From assembly GCA_004154925.1 (NCBI GenBank), contig QJNS01000110.1, positions 1 through 64,000 on the forward strand: a stretch of 64,000 bases of DNA, read 5' to 3'. Shown here one piece after another: positions 10,155 through 19,462 of the stretch. The DNA is from Monosporascus cannonballus (taxonomy: Eukaryota > Ascomycota > Sordariomycetes > Xylariales). The translations under genes and the position numbers were made by a program. Under the pieces are notes generated by a model. It was not told the origin of the DNA. It did not search any database and was given only the letters and a program-made list of their open reading frames with translations. How positions within the stretch are numbered: position 1 is the first letter of the stretch; each line of letters starts with the position of its first letter.

Positions 10155-10541
10155 AAGAAAAACCGTTTAAAGCGCGAAAAAAAATAGACCCGTAAGGCCT
10201 TACGTAATACTGCAAATAAATTAAACCGCCTATAGAAATAACGAAAGTTGCTTTGCCGTCGTGGGATTAAAATATTTCGTCATAGTATTTAAGGTATGGA
10301 AATAATGGAGAAATTTAAGCGTTTCGAAAAAAAATAAAAATAATTAAAGGCTGCCGTTATAGCTATTACGTTAATGCAGGCCGTAACCGATTAATCCGAC
10401 ATCCCGGTTATTAATTAGTCGACCTTTAACTGGGACGCACCCGTCGTTATTAGTAAAAGGTTTTTAATAGGTATTAGGCGCCAATAAAATTTTTGGCGGG
10501 TTCCCAGGTATTTTCGGAATCCGGGTGCTTTTTCCACTTAA
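10155..10541 (+). pseudogene. antisense coding-like frame inside gypsy B
   Basis: This plus-strand frame of 128 codons lies between the integrase end and the 3' LTR and is opposite in sense to gag-pol. Its stops sit where CAA/CAG is expected (KREKK-stop-TRKALRNTANKLNRL-stop-K). The translation is lysine/arginine-rich and helical, then RRGIKIFRHSI, MEIMEKFKRFEKK, and a tail with FNWDAPVVISKRF. Upstream (about 10,000-10,150) the same strand has Tyr-rich text spaced like a former Cys cluster (IPYKAYRNSGKYARYI). I do not recognise a named family. Confidence 0.5.
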
Positions 10542-10899
10542 TTAGGTATTAAGTAAATCCATTTTGTTTTCGTATATCAAAAATTTTCTCTATTTTGTAT
10601 ATTTGTTCGTTTTTTATTTTTACATTATTTTGTACCGTATATACCTTAATTTTATTTGTTGTTAACTTAAATAAGAAAATATAAAAAATTAAATACAATT
10701 TAATTTTTGATAAAAGTTTTAATTAATAATTGTTTTTTGAGATTTTCTTGGCGATTTTATATGGATTAATATATTTAAAATCAAGTTTTTTGTTAGGTCG
10801 TTTTGTTTAAATGTGTTTTATGGCAAAAAAAACTATTTCTCTTTTTTCGAAAATTAATCCTTTTAACCTTTTCTGGTTATAATATTTATTTATTTAATT

Positions 10900-13800
10900 C
10901 CGTACGAATTTTAATTTTATTTTTATTTCCTAATATAGTTAATATAATTATTTTAACGTAAAAATTGTTTTAATATTAATTAAACCGTTATCGTATATTT
11001 TTTTATAGATTTCTGAAATAAAACCAAAATTTGCGTTCGCAGGTATTATTTTAATGCTTTCATAGTAATTAGTATTATAAGCTAGTTATGCAATTAGTAA
11101 TTTTTTAACCTAATTATTTTATTCGTAATTAATATATTATTATAATTAAGTTTTTAAAGTTTGATATATTCGTTTTGTTTATTTATTTATTTATAGTTTA
11201 AATATATTAAATAATTTATAATTTAAGTTAATTTATGCCATAAAGCTTTGCCAAAATTTTAATATAAATTTTAATCCTTTATTTAATATAATTTGTATTA
11301 ATAATCCGTATATATTAAAAACGTATTTAAAGAAAATATATGTTAGTTATTCGGCGTTTATGTTCTCGTAATATGGTAAAAAATAAAAAGATTTTGTAAA
11401 TCAATCGACGATTACGAAAATACTATCGTAATATATTCCCGTAATTGGATTTTTTGATATAGGAAGTTTAGTAATAAAGTTGAATGTAACTAAATACTAT
11501 GGTCGTTTTGTAACTGGTAATGGTTGTAATTTTCCGTATGATTTATGTTGTCGTGCCTTTGCTTTAATATAAATATCGTATTGCCGTATAATTTTTTGTA
11601 CCGTTAATTTTATTTTAAGAAAGGAATATATACGTTAAAGTTTTTTTAAGATTTTGTAAATCCTTAGATATTTATGTAATTAATATTCGTATTTTTTTAT
11701 ATTAAATGTTTCCGGTATTATTTTAAAATTTGTATTTTATATATTTTTTAGTTTTCTAGAAGATTATTATTATATTATTATATTTTCTGGTACATATCAT
11801 AAGGTACTATACGAATTATCGCAATTTGTCGTAAGCATAAATATCTTTTTATAGTAATATTAAAGATTATATGGCTAACTTTAACTAATTTCTTTTCGAG
11901 GTTTAGTTATTTACTTAAAGTATTTGCTTTGCCATTTTTTAATTTTTTTTTGTAAATAATAACGAAGTCGAAGTTTGCCAATTTTTGTGCGTATTTTAAT
12001 TATCGTTTTATAAATTTCTTGGTTGTGATAAATCGGGTAAGATTTTGATAATCCGTATAAATTTTAATTTGATATAAGTTTCCCTTTAGGAAATACCTAA
12101 ATTTCCGAATTGTTATAATAATGGCCATAAATTTTTTATTTGGAATGCCGTAATTAAATTCGATTTTTTTTTAATTTATACGAAAAGAATATAATAAGGT
12201 GCAGTTTGTTTTAATTATTTCGTTATCCGATTATTACGTTTAAAGCATAGTCCGAAATATCGGTTTTTAATTTAACGGGGCGGTTTAGATTGTATATAAT
12301 TAATATTGGCTTGCTAATAATTGTATTTTTAATATTTTAAAATCTTTTTTCCGTATTTGGCGTTTATTTAAATTTCTTTTTTTTCGTAAGATTTGTTAGG
12401 GGTATAATTATTTTGCTGAAATTTCAAATGAATTTTTTGTAATAATTGGCGAATCCAAGGAATACCTATACCTTTTTGACCGTTATTAGCGTTTGCTATC
12501 TTGTGATTATAGCGATTTTTTGGGGGTTTATTTTGATATGTCCTAGAGTGATAATATGTCCCAGATATTTTACTTTTTATATATAAAACTGATTTTTTTT
12601 TTTGCGTTAATAAATTATTTTACGTTTTATGAAGCTTAAAGGACTTTATGAACGTATTTTATATATACTTTTTCCGTTTTTAAGAAGATAAGAATATTGT
12701 CGAGATAGGAAACGACGAAAATATCGAGATATTTTCGTAATACGTAATTAATTATTTATTAAAAAATTACTAGTACGTTCGTAAATCTTATTAATATAAC
12801 CAAATACTTAAATAATTTGTATTTCGTTTTAAAAGTTATTTTTTATTTATATCTTTTTTTAATCCTAATAAGGTTATATTTATTTTTGAGATCGAATATT
12901 ATAAATTATTTAAATTTGTAAAGTTAGTTTTTTATTTTCGTAATTAAGGGTAATAATATTTAATCATTAATAATAAAGTTATTTAATTGTTAATAATTAA
13001 CCATAAGTCGTAATTTCTTATTCTTTTTAAGTACGAAAAATATAGGATATTCTGCCGGTAATTTTAAAGGTTAAATCCATTTTTTTTATATTTTATTTTT
13101 TAGGTATTTTTTGAGAATACGTAATTCGTTTCCGTTAAGATTATAAATAAGGTAAAACTTTGTCGAAAATCTTTTCTTAAGAATTATTTTATAATTTTAT
13201 TCGTTATATTTTAATAACTTTATGTTAAGTTCCTTTTTAAAAAGCTGTTTATATCTGTGGTATTATAATAACATATTAATTAAATTTTTTTATTTTTTAA
13301 GCTATTGTTTTTATTGTTTTAAATTGTTATTTAATTACCTTAATTTCGTTTTAATGATAATAACGATACGTCGTATTTTTTTTAATATTTGTTTTTTTTA
13401 TGTTTTATTTTTTAGGTAATAAGGTATTTATCGTGTTTTTATGCCTATATTTATTACTATTATCGATCGAATATTAAGATTTTAAGTTTTTTTTAATTTA
13501 TTAATAAGAAATAAAGCGAACTTTATTTGGTTAGTTTTACCGTTAATCAAAATTTCGTACTGGCATATTTATGGTAATCCTAAGATTATATCGTAATTCC
13601 CAAATAAAACGATATCGAAATTAACTGTTTAGTATTGTTTTTAAATAAAAATCTCGAAGTAATTATTTTTGCATATAACTTTTCCGTTATCGTAAACGAA
13701 TTCCTAATTTTCGGCATTCGTCGCTATATAGAGTTTTAACTTATATTTCCATAATAATTTAAGTTTATTAATTATATCCGGTATAATGTAATTTCCGTTT

Positions 13801-15600
13801 AAAGTTTCGTAATCCATTATTACGGTATACCAGTACGTTCCGATTCGTATTTCCAAAATAATAAAATTATTAATATCTTTTATCGTCGCGTTTAAAGCCT
13901 TTTTTAAAAGTTCCTTTTAACTCCTTTAAATTTCGTTATTTTACGGCTTTTTTATAAGTAACCTTTTTTTTTAAGTTTTATTCGAATTTATCGAACTTTG
14001 CTTATATTTCTTTATTTAACGTATTAAGCTCTTATATTTATCGTTATTGCCGGCATTTTATTCCTTTAAGTCGTATTAATTATTCCTAATTTTTTTATAA
14101 TTCCTTTCCTTATCGAATAAATTATTTTTTCATATTTGCGATTATATCCTATTATGCGTTATTTTGGCTATTATTTTAAAGATTTCCTATAAATTAACGT
14201 ATTTTAATAGCTTTTTTTTCTTAGGGATCCGTAATAAATATTAATTAAAAATGGAAATCCGTAATAATTTTTTAATAATATTTTTTACCGTACGTTAAAT
14301 TAACTCCTTTTCCGTTTGGTGGTTATATTATTTATAATAATAAAAGGGGTTTTTTACGGGTATTACTTTTTTTTAAACTAGCTTTTTGTTTCGGCCAATT
14401 ATTAAGTATGTTTTGAGGTTATGGTTCGAAGTTATTAATACTATTATTTATTTTTTTTATTATGCCCGGTACGGTTTGGAAAATCGAATTTTTCGTAATA
14501 TATGTAAATAATATGTATATAAATATATTATTTTTATTTTTCGTAATCGGGATATTCTCGTCGTCGACAATATATAGCATACATTTTGCCGTATCGAACG
14601 GATATTCCGGAATAAAATTTTTCTGTTTAATTTCGATATTTATATAATTATTCTTATAGCGCTTTTTGCTATATTCGCGATATTTACTAAACCAGTTTTT
14701 TAGCTTTTTGCATTTTTTGTTAAATCTTTTATCGTAATAGTCCCTATTAGACCTTTTATCGTAAGCCTAATACATATTTGGCTTAAATTATATTAATAGC
14801 CTTATTATCGTTTTTTTAATTATTTCTAAACTGTTTTTCCGATATAGGGGTTTAATTATCTTGCTATGGTTTTTTAGGTTTTTTGTATTCGTAAACCTTA
14901 TATCCTATTTTGCCATAATTAAAGCATTTAATCTGGCTTTAATTTTGCCTATAGGTAACGCCGAGTTCCATAGGTCTTAACGCCGTTCCATAAGAAATAA
15001 AGGATATATTTCGTTTTTCCTCTGGTTAAACTTATTATATTCCGAACGTAAGGCGTATTATTTTTTTTATCGTTTTTCAAACTATTAATTATTAATTTTA
15101 ATTATCTTTATAATATACCGGTTTAAGGTAATTAATTATTCGATCCGAATAATCTTATTTTTCATATTATCTTTTAATCTCTTATAAAACATATTAATAA
15201 AGGTATTAATTTCGTTATTTCCTTATCCTGTTTTAACCGTAAGATTTTTAAAGATTACGGCATATTTAAACGTAAATCCTTTTTATTAAAATTGCAGGAA
15301 TTATTAGGCCGTAAATCGTTTTTTATCCGGATTACTAAAATTGTTACGTACTTTGTTTTCGAAATTAATATAAATTAAAAAGATTTTATTAATAAGATTT
15401 TTCTTATTTACTTTTCTTATTTCCAGGAAATTTTTTATAATAGAGTTAAATTAATTAGCCGCATTTTTTATTAAGTATATTTTTATTATTAGAACTATAT
15501 CCGCTGAGTTATTAAGGTTTAGAAAACGAAAGTAAATTCGTGTTTAAATTAAGAAAATTTAAAAGTTAATTTTTTTATTATAAGGTTTTGGTTATTTCGA
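10900..15600 (-). pseudogene. gypsy B gag-pol, RIP-inactivated
   Basis: The zinc knuckle is at 14885-14926 as CFNYGKIGYKVYEY: the first Cys is kept, while the second Cys, the His and the last Cys are Tyr. RT is seen at about 12640-12740 as RKYLDIFVVSYLDNILIF, followed by VHKVL, with YLDN where YLDD is usual. Integrase is at about 11350-11560: AKARQHKSYGKLQPLPVTKR, then VTFNFITKLP where the first catalytic Asp is normally found, then YYDSIFVIVD. Stops are frequent in every part. Gag upstream of the knuckle (15,000-15,700) is barely readable. Confidence 0.8.
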
Positions 15601-15781
15601 CTTTATATAAGTAAAAAAAGGTTAGGTAAATAATATAACCCTAAATTGTTAAACTTTTTTTTAATTTCCGAATTCGAGCCTAAAACTGCTAAATAAAGGT
15701 TTTTTAAATGCTGGTCGATATTTTAATAATGTTAAATATTATTTAAAATTTAATAATATTATTAAATAAAACCTTATAACG

Positions 15782-16175
15782 TATAACAAGCTATAAAATT
15801 TAATTAATTATTAAACCTTAATTAACGGATTTATATTAATAGGTATATTATAAAAATGTAAATAATAAATATAATAATTATATTATATTTCGTAATATTA
15901 AAAATACTTTAAATAACGATATTATATTGCAAATTAAAATTATTTAAATTATGGAATTAATAAATATATATTTTTTCGTTTTAGCTTAAACTATTTAACC
16001 GGCTTAAGCCCTTAAGTCCCTTAAGCCCCTTAAGCCACCTGCTGGCTTAACCGGCTTAAAGGCGCCAAGCCCTTAAGCCCTTTAAGCCAATCACGTGATT
16101 TTCTTGGCATGGTCGGGCTTAAATACCCAAGCTCTCCGACCGTTTTGGGGAAGCCAAGATCGTTAGGTCATAACA
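15782..16175 (-). repeat. 5' LTR of gypsy B
   Basis: This 394-bp partner of 9428-9822 ends at GGTCATAACA, preserving the canonical CA end. Its GC-rich third (about 15995-16170) has the TTAAGCC cluster and an intact CACGTGA, whereas the other LTR has ACGTGA preceded by T. It is followed by CCGGA. Confidence 0.9.
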
Positions 16176-16180
16176 CCGGA

Positions 16181-16811
16181 TCAGTAATTTAGTAATAATA
16201 AACTAATAAACCGAGTTATTAATTTATAGGAAATAAACCGGATAATCGGATTATCAACTTATTAATAATAAGTCAATAAACTCAAACAAATATATATGTT
16301 TCTGATGTTGATAATTTAAATAATATTAATTCATAATATAACTTTATGATTTAAAATATCTTTAGTATTACGAAACGTAGTTAAGTTATTTTATTGCTTA
16401 AATTCTCAAAATGTCTTTGCTAATATAAACCTCTTAGCCGTTATATAAAGAGCTGATAAGTTAAAAATAATAAATATAGTAAGTTATTATTTATAGTAAA
16501 CGACGATTTACTTTTAAAAATAATTATAAAACTCGTAAAATAAAAAATAAACCTTAAACGAAATTATATCAAAATTCAAACGAACTTTTTTTAAAACAGA
16601 ACTTTTATATTTACACATTCTAAGAAAATAATATATATATATATATTATAAATATTAAAAAAAATAAGCGGCAATATATATAATAAATAAGTATAAAGTA
16701 TATATTAATGCAAAAGAACTAAAATGTGAAAAAGAGATAAATAATAATAATTTCATAACAAGTATTATAAAGTTATAATTTTAAATAAAATTGATATAGT
16801 TAGTATAAGAA
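16181..16811. other. AT-rich flank of gypsy B, no gene
   Basis: The sequence is AT-rich. Words related to the left flank of gypsy B recur here (CGAGTTA, GATTATCAACTTATTAATAA against GATTATTAACTTACTAAAAA at about 9390-9410), so the insertion site was itself repetitive. An (AT)n run is at about 16630-16645. Composition changes to normal near 16,810. Confidence 0.5.
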
Positions 16812-17206
16812 TGTATCCTTGAACAGCGAGATAGGGCTAGGACAGGACTTTATTTAAATCCCGATAAGAACGTGTCCAGTAACAGTTGCTGATACCACTC
16901 GTAAAAGGGGCTCGTGGTTTCTCTTATCGCGATCAGGACCCTATTATGGAGGTTGTAGCTGCGCTTGTGACGCAGCATCTGTAGCCACAGCTATAGGTTT
17001 AATTAAAATTAAGCATCCGATTACTCTCGAACCATGACCCATGTATCGGTGGCCGGTCGAATCAACCGGCTTAATCGGTTCCGGTTCCTTATATATATAT
17101 AAGGGGATTAGCACCGACTCCCCCTACTCCTCGGCCCAAGCCGGTTCACCGTCCGCTTAACAGCGCCGCCAAACTATAACTATTGGTCCTTTATCCACAG
17201 TCCGTC
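16812..17206 (+). repeat. possible solo LTR or other repeat at the block edge
   Basis: The stretch begins TGTATCC and ends ATCCACA, and carries a strong TATATATATATAAGG box at about 17088-17102 followed by pyrimidine-rich sequence, as in an LTR promoter. No target duplication and no second copy is visible in this window, so this is a weak inference from layout only. Confidence 0.25.
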
Positions 17207-18115
17207 CTTTGTCTGAATGTCCTGGCCAATGAGGCAGAGGCTGTCCAGTCATGACATGTCTGTTCAGACTCCTTACGCAACACAGCGAAGATCTGCTGCT
17301 TCCCCAGAACAAGAAGATGACAAAGAAACCCTCTTTTGGCAGTCCCGAAGGTGGCTTAAGATGGATCTGGAAGGCCTCGATGAAGAGATTCTGCCAGTCG
17401 TAGCAGTTGGGGGCTTTAGAGGAGTCTCCGGCATTGTTCGTTCAATATTCGGAAGGAGGCCAGATTCCCTCTTAACGGTAGATGAGAGAGATCGAACAAG
17501 ATGGCCTTTGACGGCCTTTGCCCGGTTAGTACCTCTCAAATCGTGGGCATTAACGAGAACGATCGTCAGTCGAACCTTGCAGTAAGGCTGATATGAAATG
17601 GTCAGGCTGATCACGTCGTCTTTAACCTTGCTGAATCGCTGATAGCCACGGTGCAATATAGTTAGGAATATCACACCAAACAGGCGAGTGTGCCTTTGGC
17701 AGAGGGCCCTGGGTTTCTTGCCGAGCAACAGCAATATAGGGGCACCAACTTAAATGTGGAAGGTATGTGAGTTCGAAAGTGCAGCAGTGCAGACACTGAA
17801 GCCGCACACCACAAAGCGGCTCGGACGTTGCCCTCCAGGTACTCATTTCGAGCCGGAGAACGCAGCAGGTTCAACATACCAGCTACCATATTACCGCAGG
17901 CCGACGGAGTCGTCACGATCGCATCACATCCAACTCGCAGTTTAACGCGCACTCTAACTCGATCGTCCTCACCTTCCTACTCTCCACTGGGGCACAAACA
18001 CAAATGCGGCCCTTCAGTCTTTACCCCAACCACTGCACGTATTTTCTCTTAAGTCAAGCTGGCGCATCACCATCAAACATCTCCGAGCATTCCAAACCAA
18101 GAGCAGAGGAAAAAA
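17207..18115. other. intergenic region with overlapping dubious ORFs
   Basis: Composition is normal. ORFs of 122 codons (17217-17585, plus) and 153 codons (17273-17734, minus) overlap on opposite strands. Neither shows a recognisable domain, and at most one can be real. The part from about 17,930 to 18,115 is pyrimidine-rich and serves as the upstream region of the gene at 18116. Confidence 0.4.
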
Positions 18116-19129
18116 ATGGAAGCCTTCAAAACCAAGATCAATCGAGCCCGTGTGGCCTTGACACGAGGACGAAGACGAGATGGACCATATGAACCAGACA
18201 ACCATCGAGAGTCTCAGAGAGCCGAACAACAGCACCAGCACCAGCACCAGCAGCCGCAGCCCCATCCCCAACTCCAGCAACAGCAGCTACTACAACCGCG
18301 CATGCGAATGCCTCTCACCTCTGCGCCTGGAAGAAACGAGCCCTCGGGCCAGACCACGAGCACCCCGCGGCCGATCGGGGCCAGATCTTCCCTATACCAC
18401 CAGTTTGCATTCAGCCAGGATTCCTTCGTCGACGACACGCTGCCTGCCTATGCACTAGCTCGCCTAGCAGCTGTTGCAGGAGAGGAGGTTCCCGCAGCGG
18501 CTGCCGCCAGAGAGCAGAGCCCCCGTCTCTCTGGCGCATGGGCTCGTCGGAGCACGGAGACGTTCCCCAGCTACCACGACCTGATGGGATCCACGTCGTC
18601 CATCTACTCCCAGGACGACCCGGTCGTCACTGCTTACGCTCCTGCTGTTGCTGTCGCTGCCGCCGCCGCTACTGCAGCCGCCACCGCCCCTCCTCCCGCT
18701 ACCTCTCCTGTTACTGGCGCCATTGACTCTGTCCTTGCAGCTACCGGTCCCGTCCCTGTCGCCGCCGTGCCTACTACTATCGACCCCGCCATCGCTGCAC
18801 CTACCGCGAACCACCCTTTCGTCCTGCCTCCCTGGCTTTACGGATCTCGTAGCACGGTTGACCTACACGAGCAGGACGAGGCCAAGCGCGCCGAGCGCCA
18901 GCAGAGAGAGAAGGCACGTAAGGAGAAGAAGGAGGAGCAGGAGCGCTCGCGTGGCGGTCCCCTGCGACAGGCGCTTTCGCGCATGACCCTCCGCACTCGC
19001 CGCATCGCGGGAGATCTGGGAGCGCCGGTGGCCGGAAGCAGCGGCGCGTCTCCTCCCCCGCAGCTGCCACCGCTGGACTTCCAGGTCAAGGACCGCGAGG
19101 AGGACTCCGAGGATCAGAAGGAGAAGTAG
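18116..19129 (+). CDS. low-complexity hypothetical protein (337 aa)
   Basis: This is a single open frame with a good start context (AAAAAAATGG). The N-terminus is basic (KTKINRARVALTRGRRR). A Gln/His/Pro tract encoded by CAG/CAC triplets covers about residues 38-62, followed by a Ser/Pro-rich part, an Ala-rich tract (about 175-235), then the motif HPFVLPPWLYGSRSTVDLHE. A strongly charged Lys/Glu/Arg helix (about 255-280) and an acidic C-terminus follow. No signal peptide or membrane segment is seen. The PPWLYGSRSTVDL block before the charged helix is the part most likely to be conserved. Function is unknown. The long frame, codon-biased GC content and position before a clear gene support a real CDS. 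Confidence 0.65.
   Translation: MEAFKTKINRARVALTRGRRRDGPYEPDNHRESQRAEQQHQHQHQQPQPHPQLQQQQLLQPRMRMPLTSAPGRNEPSGQTTSTPRPIGARSSLYHQFAFSQDSFVDDTLPAYALARLAAVAGEEVPAAAAAREQSPRLSGAWARRSTETFPSYHDLMGSTSSIYSQDDPVVTAYAPAVAVAAAAATAAATAPPPATSPVTGAIDSVLAATGPVPVAAVPTTIDPAIAAPTANHPFVLPPWLYGSRSTVDLHEQDEAKRAERQQREKARKEKKEEQERSRGGPLRQALSRMTLRTRRIAGDLGAPVAGSSGASPPPQLPPLDFQVKDREEDSEDQKEK
18236..18285 (+). repeat. CAG/CAC triplet tract in coding sequence
   Basis: Trinucleotide repeats (CAGCACCAGCACCAG and on to CAGCAGCCGCAG) encode alternating Gln and His. They are a likely site of length variation between strains. Confidence 0.7.
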
Positions 19130-19462
19130 GTGGAAGGTGCGGTGGGGTACGGATTGGTTTCGTGCTGCGTTGTGGAGAAAGACCGGGAGGGAGGGATGGG
19201 CGGGGAAGGACCACCCGGGTTGGGAGGGTCCTTGCCCCAATATTTGCTTAAGAACAATGGGAATTCAAAGGTTCATGATTTGGGATAATATACTGCATGC
19301 ACCACATATGATCTTTGACTGTTATTTGAATTATGCCGATTGTGGGTCTGGTTATTCGATTTCGGGTTTAGCGCTCTACGGGGCCCTCTTATTGACTCTT
19401 GGCCAATCGGCGTGATCACGATATCACCCAGCCTCTTATTATTTACTCCTCTACCGGGAACG

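Larger units (their letters stand above)
9428..16175 (-). mobile_element. complete Ty3/gypsy LTR retrotransposon (gypsy B), RIP-inactivated
   Basis: The element has LTRs at 9428-9822 and 15782-16175 and a 5-bp target duplication CCGGA (9423-9427, 16176-16180). Orientation is minus: a polypurine tract (GGAAGGGGAAAAATCG on the minus strand, about 9823-9838) lies against the 3' LTR. Gag zinc knuckle, RT and integrase follow from right to left in the Ty3/gypsy order. A plus-strand coding-like frame lies between integrase and the 3' LTR. Total length is about 6.75 kb. The body is strongly AT-rich with frequent stops. Confidence 0.9.

Noticed and set aside
13222..13419. short plus-strand ORF inside gypsy B
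   Set aside because: It is Phe/Leu/Ile-rich translation of AT-rich sequence opposite the RT gene.
17217..17734. overlapping ORFs of 122 (plus) and 153 (minus) codons
   Set aside because: They occupy the same DNA on opposite strands, neither has a domain, and both border a transposon block.
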